A stretch of DNA of 64,000 nt from Alphaproteobacteria bacterium (GTDB lineage Bacteria; Pseudomonadota; Alphaproteobacteria; Rs-D84). Below are positions 46,342 through 54,927 of the stretch, piece by piece; within the stretch, counting starts at the first letter, position 1; every line of letters begins with the position of its first letter. Below the pieces are notes generated by a model. The model searched no databases, was not told the DNA's origin, and saw only the letters and a program-made list of their open reading frames with translations. Location: contig WRKW01000002.1 in assembly GCA_009777955.1 (NCBI GenBank), positions 69,294 through 133,293 on the forward strand. Direction: 5' to 3'. Position numbers and translations under genes: made by a program.

Positions 46342-47097
46342 TCAGTCACGCTGCGAATTTTGCGGGATTTGAATCTTAAAACCACCGCGACTCCATAACC
46401 ACAGCGAAGTATGGACATCTATTGGTAAAATACCAGTATTTTTCAGCAAATCGTGCCATTTGTTCGCTACATAATCACGAATATCTGCACGAGTGATTTC
46501 AGACTGATCTATAAGCCTAAGTTCAATACTGGATTGGATAACATGAGTATCGGGCGCAATTGTTATATGCTCGCGACCTGTCAATTTCATATCTGTATAT
46601 TGTGTAATGACATACAACCAATAGTTTAATATTTTTGGACCGGACAGGTATGGAAAATCTTTTTTATTTTTCTGTATATAATTTTTTATTTCTGCAATAT
46701 CATAATTATGGGCAGTAAAAAAGTCTTTGATGTTTTGTTTATGAAATGTTGAACATATGGTTTTCCAAATTTCTATATGTTTGTTCGGTTGTAATGCCAC
46801 TTTGTATTTCAGTAATGCCCGGCGCAGATTCTCATCGTTAGATTCTAAAACAAGTTTTGGATTGAATACGAACGCGGTATCTGTATCTTGAAAAGTTTTG
46901 TTCGCATTCTCCCAAAGTTTATATGAATCGCGTTGATAATTCAGTGCCATAGGAAGAGTGAAATATAACAGATTTTGCTCGGAATTACGAGATAGCACAG
47001 GGTTTTCATCTTCCGGCATTTTTTCGCCACCCAGATGCCCCCGCTTGTGCAATTCAAGCAGATTTCTAACTTGCAAGAGAATTGTGGTTTTGTTCAT
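46342..47097 (-). CDS. Hypothetical protein, possible HhH-type DNA glycosylase relative
   Basis: A 251-residue cytosolic protein with no signal sequence. The segment FPYLSGPKILNYWLYVITQY followed by ITIAPDTHV is reminiscent of the helix-hairpin-helix region and catalytic lysine/aspartate of AGOG/OGG-type DNA glycosylases, but the match is loose and judged by eye. The neighbour pointing towards it encodes a uracil-DNA glycosylase-like protein, which weakly supports a DNA-repair role. The N-terminus (HLGGEKMPED, NLLYFTLPMALNYQRDS) is distinctive. I cannot assign it firmly. Confidence 0.6.
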   Translation of the reverse strand: MNKTTILLQVRNLLELHKRGHLGGEKMPEDENPVLSRNSEQNLLYFTLPMALNYQRDSYKLWENANKTFQDTDTAFVFNPKLVLESNDENLRRALLKYKVALQPNKHIEIWKTICSTFHKQNIKDFFTAHNYDIAEIKNYIQKNKKDFPYLSGPKILNYWLYVITQYTDMKLTGREHITIAPDTHVIQSSIELRLIDQSEITRADIRDYVANKWHDLLKNTGILPIDVHTSLWLWSRGGFKIQIPQNSQRD

Positions 47098-47102
47098 AGT
47101 AA

Positions 47103-47283
47103 GATTATATCAGCAATAGTATGCAAAATCCATCCGTAACTTTTCTTTAAAGGTATTGATTTTTCTACCAAAATTGCAAAGCCGGTGCTCGGGACTATTC
47201 CAGAGCCGTTCGGGTTAAATTCTGTCCACGGATTAATTGACATGTACAACGCCCACGCGGGATCCGGTGCCGGGATAGTGAAA
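47103..47283 (-). other. Region downstream of autotransporter with an unassigned open frame
   Basis: The frame shifted relative to the autotransporter stays open from about 47305 down to 47103, with a protein-like composition (DFTIPAPDPAWALY, INPWTEFNPNGSG) but no start codon after its upstream stop. It may be the remnant of a lost gene. Near 47148-47190 it also holds an imperfect copy of a sequence at 46229-46265. Confidence 0.25.
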
Positions 47284-50200
47284 TCACATGCCTTGCCACT
47301 GTCCCCATTGATTTTGATTTATAACTGGTTGAGAAGGCATTTGTCCATATTGATTTATTGCCCTTGCAGTATTTTGATGTGCTGGCTGCATTTGCCACTG
47401 GTTTTGGGTAACGTGATTTTGATGATGTTGTACCAAATTATTATTGTATACTGGTTGTTGATTTCTGGAACCGCCCGTTTCAAATCGGTATTTAAATGAT
47501 AATATGCCACCAAATCCCCGACGAATTCCTGTATAATATTCTCCCCCCAATGATAATGACAGGCTGTTTGTTTCTATCCTGATACCCGCTTCGCCTATTC
47601 CTGTCGTACCCGACAACATCGGGGCATCTATTTCGTGACCAAAGATGGTCGCTTTTGCTTCGCCGCCAAATTCATGATCCAGGCTTGCGCCGATATATGG
47701 GCGAAGTTCTTCATTTCCTATGACTATTCGTGCACCTGCCCTTGCCCGTTGCGACAGAACATTATCGAATTTTATTTTTTCACCGGTCGAAATTTGCGCT
47801 TCATTGGCCGTTTGCATCGCTGCAAGGTATTTTATGGATATGTCCAGATCGGATCCATTTTCCATTTTGCTGACATACCCAAGTCCTATGTGCCCACCGT
47901 AATACATGGTTGATGCGTCGAATGATGCGATTTGTCCGGCGGAAAGTCCCGCAAAATCACTGCTTTCATAATTATTATTGACTATTCCGGCGCGGGCAGA
48001 GCCGTCCATATATATACCCCCGTCCAGCCTAATATGGAACAATGCACCACCGCCGTAATAATTTGTGTCGCCCCTGGCCGATACATTATTCGCATTGGAA
48101 AAATCATTAAAAGAATTATAGGTTCCATTGCCGTATTCGGCAAAACCGCCAATTGTAAATCTGCCCATACCGGCGGCCAATCCGGCCATTGCGGATAAGC
48201 TTTTTACATCTATATGCGATCCGGTTTCATAACGGGATTTACCGGCAGATGCCGCGCCAAACGAACCAAATCTTTTACCGCCGCCGCGTTGTGTCGTATG
48301 GACGGATTGTACAGCATTTGTGATTCCGGCCGTGGCAGAAAGGCTTCCGGCTTGATTTAAAGTGGCAACGGTTGCAAGGTTACCTTCGCTGAACGATTTT
48401 GTTTGCGGGTTCAGGCGGCCGGCCGGATCATCTGGGATATTAATATCATTGCCTGTGTCATTGTTTATGTTGGTAATCGTGGCAGTCAATTTATCATTTT
48501 CTTGTGTCAGTTCGTAATCATAAATTAAACTGACACCATGCATAATCATTCCCGTGCTAGAACCAGTGTATAAACTATCGGTTAATGTTCCCGCAGCGAT
48601 AAGATGTATTTTATCCCCGAAATTAAGAATGGGCTTTGCCCCGCTTAAACCTATATGGATTGCGGAATTTGTTATATTTGCATTTCCACTGACAGATAAC
48701 AGGGTATTGTTATTACTTGCGGTGGCGGGTATGAACAAATTCAATGCTGCACCATTAAAATCCATATCACCCGTTATGCTGTTCGACCCGTGGATATTAT
48801 ATACATTTGCCGTAATTATGGAATTCCCCATGACTATATTGCTGTTATTCCGAAGGGTCAGTTCTGCAAGTCGAAGATTTTGCGGGGTATTATAGTCCAA
48901 AATCAAATTACCACCATCAAATGAAAGAACCGTCGGGGATGTGTATGTATTATTAAAATCGGTATCCCATGCCGGTAAAAATAATCCATGATTATATCCA
49001 TTAATATCCGTTATAGAATCATGATTGTCATACTTAACCGACCCCAGTCGCAAAGTCGAATTTAATATACTTACATTCCCCGCATTTATGATCGAATTAT
49101 TGAATTTGACTTCCCCTGTTCCATCGCCCGTCAAGATAATATTAAAATGATTTGGATATTGGATTGCATTAAAAGGAGTACCCGCCGCGCCCAATATATT
49201 ATCATCAAAAACAAAACTTCCGTTATTTATGGTTTTAAATGTCAGGCTTTTGTTTGTGGTGTTTGTACGCACAAAAATGGCATTGTGAATTATCCCGCGA
49301 CTGTCGTCGGTATAATTTCCGCTGAATGAAAAATTGTCATGATCGGCCGTAAAAGTCAAATTTGTTGTTGTGTAGATTGCACCACCAAGAGATAAATCTG
49401 CGGTTGAATGTACATGATTCCCTATAAAATTGCCAGTTATATTCTCGATACGTCCATAATTATTAATAGCACCACCCCCGTTAATATAATCACCCCGGTT
49501 CATAAAGTTTTCGACAAAGTTTCCCGTTATATTCCCAATTGATCCCCAATTGTTAATAGCTGTTTGATTTCCAATGAAATTTCCGACTATATTATCTATA
49601 AGGGCATTTTCTCTGGAATTGCTAATGGAAATTTCATGATTGCCAATAAAGTTTCCTTTTATATTTTTAATTTCTCCAGAGTTATCAATCGCATAATAAT
49701 TTCCTATAAAATCCCCGATAATATTTCTAATATTTCCACGAGTATTGTAAATTCCGCTATTATTTCCGATGAAATCCCCCGTCAAATTATCAATAGTTCC
49801 GTAATAATTGTAAATAGCTATGCTATTGCCTATGAAATCGCCATTTATAAACCCAATAATAGCATTCTCATTATGAATAGCCAGTCCATTGTCTATAAAA
49901 TTACCATTTATACTTCCAATAGCAGCAATGTTATAGTTATAAATAGTTGCACTACCATTACTAATTGTTGCCACGAAATCGCCTGTAATACTTTCGATTG
50001 ATCCAAAATTACAAATCACCCCGCAACTATAATTAATTGCGGTGTTATTCACGAAATCACCGATTATATTACCGATGGAACCGGTATTAAAAATCGCGCT
50101 GCCATGTTCTCCATCATTTGGTAAGTTGCGAAAGTATCCTGTCAAATTACCACCATTCTGATTTGCCGTTATTCTATCCAGATCGACCCCATTGCCCCCG

Positions 50201-50442
50201 GTTGCGTCCAATGTATATTCATAATATACAGGCGTTAAAACACCCGCCACAAATTCATAACTTGTAATCACATTTGTTCCGGGGGCGGCAACCGAAGTGA
50301 ACGATAATGAATATCCGCTATTTATTAGGGATGATCCTGTACCATATAATTTATCCAATGTCGGAACATAATTTTCAAAATCAAATGCGTGGGCACCAGA
50401 TACAAAGCATAACGAAAAAAAAGCCACGAATAATTTTCTCAT
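47284..50442 (-). CDS. Autotransporter (type V secretion) with QN-rich C-terminal tail
   Basis: A 1052-residue surface protein starting at ATG 50442 with AAGGA 6 nt upstream. Signal peptide 1-19 (ending GAHA). The passenger has many about 21-residue repeats with the motif I-x-G-D/N-FIGN followed by IYN or AINN, a beta-helix pattern, then a region like polymorphic autotransporters. A beta-barrel domain covers about residues 740-990 (GGFAEYGNGTYNSF, SISLGGEYYTGIRRGFGG, SFKYRF at its end). Unusually, about 60 residues rich in Gln, Asn and His follow the final barrel strand, whereas autotransporters normally end with an aromatic residue there for BAM recognition. It probably displays a host-contact protein. 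Confidence 0.88.
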   Translation of the reverse strand: MRKLFVAFFSLCFVSGAHAFDFENYVPTLDKLYGTGSSLINSGYSLSFTSVAAPGTNVITSYEFVAGVLTPVYYEYTLDATGGNGVDLDRITANQNGGNLTGYFRNLPNDGEHGSAIFNTGSIGNIIGDFVNNTAINYSCGVICNFGSIESITGDFVATISNGSATIYNYNIAAIGSINGNFIDNGLAIHNENAIIGFINGDFIGNSIAIYNYYGTIDNLTGDFIGNNSGIYNTRGNIRNIIGDFIGNYYAIDNSGEIKNIKGNFIGNHEISISNSRENALIDNIVGNFIGNQTAINNWGSIGNITGNFVENFMNRGDYINGGGAINNYGRIENITGNFIGNHVHSTADLSLGGAIYTTTNLTFTADHDNFSFSGNYTDDSRGIIHNAIFVRTNTTNKSLTFKTINNGSFVFDDNILGAAGTPFNAIQYPNHFNIILTGDGTGEVKFNNSIINAGNVSILNSTLRLGSVKYDNHDSITDINGYNHGLFLPAWDTDFNNTYTSPTVLSFDGGNLILDYNTPQNLRLAELTLRNNSNIVMGNSIITANVYNIHGSNSITGDMDFNGAALNLFIPATASNNNTLLSVSGNANITNSAIHIGLSGAKPILNFGDKIHLIAAGTLTDSLYTGSSTGMIMHGVSLIYDYELTQENDKLTATITNINNDTGNDINIPDDPAGRLNPQTKSFSEGNLATVATLNQAGSLSATAGITNAVQSVHTTQRGGGKRFGSFGAASAGKSRYETGSHIDVKSLSAMAGLAAGMGRFTIGGFAEYGNGTYNSFNDFSNANNVSARGDTNYYGGGALFHIRLDGGIYMDGSARAGIVNNNYESSDFAGLSAGQIASFDASTMYYGGHIGLGYVSKMENGSDLDISIKYLAAMQTANEAQISTGEKIKFDNVLSQRARAGARIVIGNEELRPYIGASLDHEFGGEAKATIFGHEIDAPMLSGTTGIGEAGIRIETNSLSLSLGGEYYTGIRRGFGGILSFKYRFETGGSRNQQPVYNNNLVQHHQNHVTQNQWQMQPAHQNTARAINQYGQMPSQPVINQNQWGQWQGM

Positions 50443-50461
50443 TTTCAATCCTTAGTTTTTA

Positions 50462-50737
50462 TTATTGTATTTTTTCAATTTTTATATCGACGGCGTTTTC
50501 GTCATCGCTGATTTTATAAATTCCATTTTCAATCGTGTTGAAATAGCGTGTGATTTTATTTATCCGCTCTATTTTCTCTGGTTCTGACAGGTAATCAAAA
50601 TCATCCGCAATTTCGTCGGATATTTTTACTATGATCGTAGATTTACGCTTTATATGAAACAGATGATCCATTCCATCAACAATCCCCCGATATTCAAAAA
50701 AATTTTGTTCTAATAATTCGATTAATGTTTTTTTCAT
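50462..50737 (-). CDS. Small hypothetical protein
   Basis: A 91-residue acidic cytosolic protein starting at the ATG at 50737, which has GAGAGAGA 4-11 nt upstream. Composition is rich in Glu, Asp, Ile and Lys (FHIKRKSTIIVKISDEIADDFDYL, EKIERINKITRYF). No known domain recognised. The longer open frame to 50836 would pass through the structured-RNA terminator and was rejected. It lies directly downstream of that RNA and upstream of the autotransporter gene, so it may be controlled by readthrough. Confidence 0.6.
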   Translation of the reverse strand: MKKTLIELLEQNFFEYRGIVDGMDHLFHIKRKSTIIVKISDEIADDFDYLSEPEKIERINKITRYFNTIENGIYKISDDENAVDIKIEKIQ

Positions 50738-50755
50738 ATTCTCTCTCTTTAAATT

Positions 50756-50982
50756 GCAAAAATAACCACCAATCGGGATTGGTGGTCGGGAGAGTTCATA
50801 AATCAGTCTACGATTGATTCCGCTGTCTTCGGGCAAGCCCTATTTTATAACAAGCGGCTCCCCGACCATTAGAATCAGGGATATAACGGTGCGGAAGGCA
50901 CCATCACATCAGATAACGATGCGAATCCGCACCGCGTAGACTGGGCTTATGAAAGCCCCGACCCCGGTGTCTCCACCGGGTC
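50756..50982 (-). ncRNA. Structured RNA candidate, about 227 nt, with terminator
   Basis: On the minus strand the transcript would start at 50982 (promoter TTTACT 51018-51013, 18 nt, TACAAT 50994-50989). Elements in order: a 5'-terminal hairpin (50982-50960, GACCCGGTG with CACCGGGGTC); GGGCTT-TCAT-AAGCCC; a long-range stem (50951-50935 with 50812-50797, core CAGTCTACG/CGTAGACTG); inside it GGTGCGGA/TCCGCACC (50933-50926 with 50895-50888); AGCGG/CCGCT (50857-50853 with 50824-50820). A terminator follows (50786-50765 plus U-tract). GGTCGGGGAG (50867-50858) can also pair with CTCCCGACC (50792-50784), which overlaps the terminator. No match to tmRNA, RNase P, 6S, SRP RNA or a riboswitch I know. 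Confidence 0.65.
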
Positions 50983-51132
50983 GTTTATATTGTATTGTAT
51001 CTGATGCCAACAAGTAAAGTAAAAAATCCCGCCCGAAGCGGAAATGACGGCAACTTTGTTGCCGTTAAATCATATCTGGTGTTATTGCGGGTCACACCGC
51101 GGGGCGGACGAAGTAATCGCTATCAAAAAAAT

Positions 51133-51241
51133 GTCATTGCGAGTGACCTTTGACCGCGAAGCAATCTTTATCATCAAGGGAAGTATAAGAATTCCCATAT
51201 CTGAAAAGATTGCTTCAATCGCTTTGCTCTTTCGCAATGAC
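51133..51241. repeat. Palindromic repeat element (GTCATTGCGA type), copy 2
   Basis: Same length (109 bp) and boundaries as 29493-29601, in opposite orientation. Confidence 0.7.
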
Positions 51242-51245
51242 CGCT

Positions 51246-52775
51246 TTATCTCCACGTTGATGGTATAGACGCTGCGTCATCCAGATTTTGCCATGCGTTT
51301 CCGCCATAGCAACCATCACCTGCATCTGGCCATTTTTCATACAGGTACTGCCCATCGGATTTTGCAGATGAACCACGAAGTCCGGTATTACCAAAGAATG
51401 TTCGATTGAACATCATGCTTGCCGGGGTGCCGGTTAAATTACCAAACAACCCTTCCGGTATAGAACCTGTTAAACCGCTACAATCATAGAATGTTCGATT
51501 GAACATAGCGCCTGCCGGTGCGCCGGTTAAATTACCAAACAACCCCGCGGGTATAGAACCACTCAAGCCGCTGCAACCATTAAATGTATCCTGGAACATA
51601 CCGGATGCCGGGGCACCAGTTATTCCAGAAAACAACCCTTCCGGTATCGAGATCAAGCCGCTGCAATTTTGAAATGTACCACTGAACATACTGCTTGCCG
51701 GGGCACCGGTTATACCGGAAAACAACCCTTCCGGTATCGAGATCAAGCCGCTGCAACCATTAAATGTATTACCGAACATAGCGGTTGCCGGTGCGCCGGT
51801 TAAATTACCAAACAACCCCGCGGGTATAGAACCACTCAAGCCGCTGCAATTTTGAAATGTACCACTGAACATACTGCTTGCCGGGGCACCAGTTATTCCA
51901 GAAAACAACCCTGCCGGTATCGAAGTCAAGCCGCTACAATTATAAAATGTTTGATAGAACATATTGGTTGCCGGTGCGCCGGTTATTCCAGAAAACAACC
52001 CTGCCGGTATTGAAGTCAAGCCGCTACAATTATAAAATGTTTGATAGAACATACCGTTTGTCGGGGCACCCTGTACGCTGGCAAACAATTCCGGTGGCAT
52101 CGATGTAATTGCGGTATTCCTGAATGTTTGATAAAACCGCGGACTACCACTAGTTGTAGCATTCAATATCGGAAATATTTGTCCCAAATCACCACTGATA
52201 CCGGTCATCTTGGCACGATTTGGATGTGTGGCCGCATGGGCTGAGCTATAAAACGATATCGCTGTTGAGATGGTGGCACTATACGATATAGCCAATCCAC
52301 CGATACCAACAGTGTAATTACCACCGGATATATATGTACATGAATATGTTGTATTTGTTGTATCAGTTCTGTTTATTGTTTGCACATTACCATTACCACA
52401 ATCAATTGTAAAATTACCCTGTGCAGAAAGCTGTATTTCAAAGGTTTCGCCCGCAGTTATATCGGTAAGACTCACAAAGAATGAAGGCTCCACCGGTTCT
52501 GATAGTTTCAAATAATATACTGTATCGTCTATGCTCATACGTATAGTGTCTTCTATCGGTATGGTGGTAAGTCCACCGTAATAGATATTACTATCCCCCG
52601 GAACCTGTACATGAAGATTCTTTTCATTCGCAGGATTCTTGGTGGAATACAATATCGCCGATATTCCTGAACCCGTGCGTAATGTCTTGAATGAAGTGCT
52701 GTATGCGTTTGTTGTAACAAACAATAAAGTTACAGCACAAACAATATTTTGTATAATTTTGTTAAATATAACCAT
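51246..52775 (-). CDS. BspA-like DUF285 surface protein, copy 2
   Basis: A 509-residue paralogue of the protein at 27950-29488. Signal peptide (ending TTNAYS) and the first roughly 190 residues are nearly identical; the about eight DUF285 repeats (IPAGLFSGITGAPA-MF-TF-NCSGL) differ in order and content; the tail YLYEKWPD to ASIPSTWR is conserved again. Several repeats are exact internal duplicates (for example the two successive NCSGLTSIPAGLFSGITGAP units), a sign of recent repeat expansion. It is probably a surface adhesin or antigen. Its promoter (TTACAT 52824-52819, TATAAT 52801-52796) has the same 8-bp inverted repeat as copy 1. Confidence 0.85.
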   Translation of the reverse strand: MVIFNKIIQNIVCAVTLLFVTTNAYSTSFKTLRTGSGISAILYSTKNPANEKNLHVQVPGDSNIYYGGLTTIPIEDTIRMSIDDTVYYLKLSEPVEPSFFVSLTDITAGETFEIQLSAQGNFTIDCGNGNVQTINRTDTTNTTYSCTYISGGNYTVGIGGLAISYSATISTAISFYSSAHAATHPNRAKMTGISGDLGQIFPILNATTSGSPRFYQTFRNTAITSMPPELFASVQGAPTNGMFYQTFYNCSGLTSIPAGLFSGITGAPATNMFYQTFYNCSGLTSIPAGLFSGITGAPASSMFSGTFQNCSGLSGSIPAGLFGNLTGAPATAMFGNTFNGCSGLISIPEGLFSGITGAPASSMFSGTFQNCSGLISIPEGLFSGITGAPASGMFQDTFNGCSGLSGSIPAGLFGNLTGAPAGAMFNRTFYDCSGLTGSIPEGLFGNLTGTPASMMFNRTFFGNTGLRGSSAKSDGQYLYEKWPDAGDGCYGGNAWQNLDDAASIPSTWR

Positions 52776-52790
52776 CGGGACTCTCCTATT

Positions 52791-52825
52791 GTTACATTAT
52801 ACATTAATAATTACAAAAATGTAAC
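52791..52825 (-). promoter_or_regulatory. Promoter of DUF285 gene 2 with symmetrical operator
   Basis: On the minus strand, TTACAT (52824-52819), 17 nt, TATAAT (52801-52796), overlaid by GTTACATT/AATGTAAC. It lacks the 21-bp insertion with GGGTCATGACCC found upstream of copy 1. Confidence 0.75.
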
Positions 52826-52968
52826 TACTTTGTCAAAAATAATATGGCCAACTTTTTCTTGAAAGTCTTTAACTTCCTTGATAACATAGCGGAACAGCAA
52901 AGTTACTGATCGCTAGCTATAAACTATCGGACTCTTTTCTGGGGGTCTGTTGAAATAAAGATAAATAT

Positions 52969-53922
52969 ATGGATAAAAATATACTAATTACTGGTGGCGC
53001 GGGTTTTATCGGTTCGCATACCGCAGAGGCTCTTCTTGAACGGGGCGAAAAAGTCATTGTTTTGGACAATTTTAATGATTTTTATGATCCAAAAGTCAAA
53101 GAAAATAATGTTGCACCGCATCTTGAAGATCCGAATTACAAACTTATCCGTGCCGATATACGCGATAACGAATCTCTTGCAAAAACCTTTACCAATAACA
53201 AAATAGACGCGGTAATCCACATCGCCGCGCTGGCCGGTGTGCGCCCATCCATAGATCGGCCAAAGGATTACATAGAAACCAACATTATCGGCACGCTTAA
53301 CATAATTGAACAAATGCGCATCCATAATGTGAAAAAACTTATCTTTGCCAGTTCAAGCAGTGTTTATGGAAATTGTAAAGCAGACAAGTTTTCGGAAAAT
53401 TTGGACGTTTCAGAACCGATCAGCCCCTATGCCATGACCAAAAAGTCGTGTGAAGAGCTTATAACCGTATATCACAAACTTTATAATATCAATGCTGTAT
53501 GTCTTCGTTTTTTTACGGTTTATGGTCCACGGCAAAGACCGGATTTGGCCATAAATAAATTTGCGGGTTTGATAGAATCTGGCCAGCCAATTCCCGTCTT
53601 TGGCGACGGTTCAAACAGGCGGGATTATACATTTGTTGCCGATATTGTGTGCGGAATTTTGGCCGCGCTTGATTACAATAAAACTGGATTTGAAATAATA
53701 AATCTTGGCGGGGGTGACCCGGTATCGCTTGAACGCATGATAAACGTTTTGGAATCCACACTGGGCAAAAAAGCAGTGATAGATAGAAAGCCCATGCAAC
53801 CCGGCGATGTAGACAAGACTGTTTGTGATTGGGAAAAAGCGAACAGACTTCTTGGTTATGCCCCAAAAGTCAATTTCGAAAGTGGAATAACAGAATTTGT
53901 TAAATGGCTAAGAAGTCGATAA
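52969..53922 (+). CDS. NAD-dependent nucleotide-sugar epimerase (UDP-glucuronate 4-epimerase-like)
   Basis: A 317-residue extended short-chain dehydrogenase. GGAGFIGS (residues 8-15) binds NAD; SSSSVYG and YAMTK (catalytic Tyr/Lys) form the active site; FFTVYGPRQRPDLAI is typical of UDP-glucuronate/galacturonate epimerases, and LDNFNDFYDPKVKENN near residue 30 supports that group. It would make a uronic-acid precursor for surface polysaccharide. The neighbouring GT92 gene fits such a pathway. The start follows an A-rich region without strong Shine-Dalgarno. Confidence 0.9.
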   Translation: MDKNILITGGAGFIGSHTAEALLERGEKVIVLDNFNDFYDPKVKENNVAPHLEDPNYKLIRADIRDNESLAKTFTNNKIDAVIHIAALAGVRPSIDRPKDYIETNIIGTLNIIEQMRIHNVKKLIFASSSSVYGNCKADKFSENLDVSEPISPYAMTKKSCEELITVYHKLYNINAVCLRFFTVYGPRQRPDLAINKFAGLIESGQPIPVFGDGSNRRDYTFVADIVCGILAALDYNKTGFEIINLGGGDPVSLERMINVLESTLGKKAVIDRKPMQPGDVDKTVCDWEKANRLLGYAPKVNFESGITEFVKWLRSR

Positions 53923-53973
53923 ATTTGCAAGTATTTCTGTTTTTTGGAAAAATGACGATAGAGAAAAGAATAA

Positions 53974-54927
53974 ATGAAAAAATCTACGATAGTAAAAACA
54001 TTTAAATTTATGGTGCCAATTATGCGTTTATGCTATCGCGTGCGCGCTGTATGTAAATTTGGCATCGGTAATTATTTTCGTGTGTGCTTTGCGAAATCCG
54101 AAAACAAAGGACGCAGACATTTTCTTTCGGTTCTGGTATGCGCAAAGGACGAAGCAACCTATCTGACAGAATGGTTGGAATATCATCTGATGCTGGGTGT
54201 GGAAAAATTCTATTTCTATGACAATGAATCTACGGACAATACGCGTGAAGTTTTGGCACCATATATCGCCCGTGGCACTGTCGAATACATATTTTGGCGT
54301 GGCCGCAAACAACAGATGGCGATGTATGCCGACGCGCTTCGTCGCTTTTCCGACCGTACAGAATGGTTGGCCATAATCGATATAGATGAATTTATAAATC
54401 CGATAACGTTTGATGATATCCCGTCGTTTTTGAACAAAGTCCCGCGCGGTGCAACACAGATATATCTTGCATGGGATAATTTTGGATCGTCCGGACATAA
54501 AAAACGACCCGACGGTCTTGTTATAGAAAACTATAAATACTATAATAATGCACCACGTGGCAAATCATTGGTCAATCCACGCGCAGTTGTGGGGCTTTCG
54601 AACCCGCATATGCTTGAAGTAATTGGGGATACCGTCGACGAAAACTTTCGGCCATTTCGGTTTTGGGATTGGGTTGGAAAAATTGCGATTTGGCCCGGTC
54701 GAGAATTTCCAAGATCAAAGATTAAAATCAACCATTATCAATTGAAATCTTTGGAAGAATTCCTTGCAAAGCAAGTACGCGGGCGCGCAAATGGGAAAGA
54801 GGGGGATGTTGCAAAATACTCCGCCACAGCCTTTGCGGCCAAAGATACCGGTCATCACCTGGACAAATCTATACTGCGCTTTGTGCCGGCATTAAAGCAA
54901 CAAATAAATTCCAACGGCCAGCTTTAA
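53974..54927 (+). CDS. Glycosyltransferase family 92-like protein
   Basis: A 317-residue protein. The motifs LVCAKDEATYLTEWLEYHLMLGVEKFYFYDNESTDNT (about residues 49-86, in two parts) and IDIDEFINP (about 134-142, metal-binding DxD-like) are those of the DUF23/GT92 family. Residues 1-35 may be membrane-associated and basic. It would transfer a sugar, possibly a galactose, to a surface glycan or lipid acceptor; donor and acceptor are unknown. Its stop codon overlaps that of the convergent fhs gene within TTAA at 54924-54927. Confidence 0.88.
   Translation: MKKSTIVKTFKFMVPIMRLCYRVRAVCKFGIGNYFRVCFAKSENKGRRHFLSVLVCAKDEATYLTEWLEYHLMLGVEKFYFYDNESTDNTREVLAPYIARGTVEYIFWRGRKQQMAMYADALRRFSDRTEWLAIIDIDEFINPITFDDIPSFLNKVPRGATQIYLAWDNFGSSGHKKRPDGLVIENYKYYNNAPRGKSLVNPRAVVGLSNPHMLEVIGDTVDENFRPFRFWDWVGKIAIWPGREFPRSKIKINHYQLKSLEEFLAKQVRGRANGKEGDVAKYSATAFAAKDTGHHLDKSILRFVPALKQQINSNGQL

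Larger units (their letters stand above)
51079..52847 (-). repeat. Long inverted repeat, right arm (partner 27857-29655)
   Basis: Reverse-complement match of the left arm, covering the promoter, the second DUF285 gene and the palindromic element (51133-51241). Recombination between the arms would invert about 21 kb including two RM genes, tkt, ffh, uvrA and the autotransporter. Confidence 0.9.

Noticed and set aside
47103-47305. A gene downstream of the autotransporter in the shifted frame
   Set aside because: The frame is protein-like but lacks a start codon after the upstream stop; kept only as a possible remnant.
50756-50982. Known housekeeping RNA (tmRNA, RNase P, 6S, 4.5S)
   Set aside because: None of the conserved signatures I know for these RNAs, such as the GAGGAAAGUC box, tmRNA tag frame or SRP loop, is visible.
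29656-51078. The 21-kb interior as a composite transposon
   Set aside because: The flanking repeats encode surface proteins, not transposases, there are no target-site duplications visible, and the interior contains essential genes.
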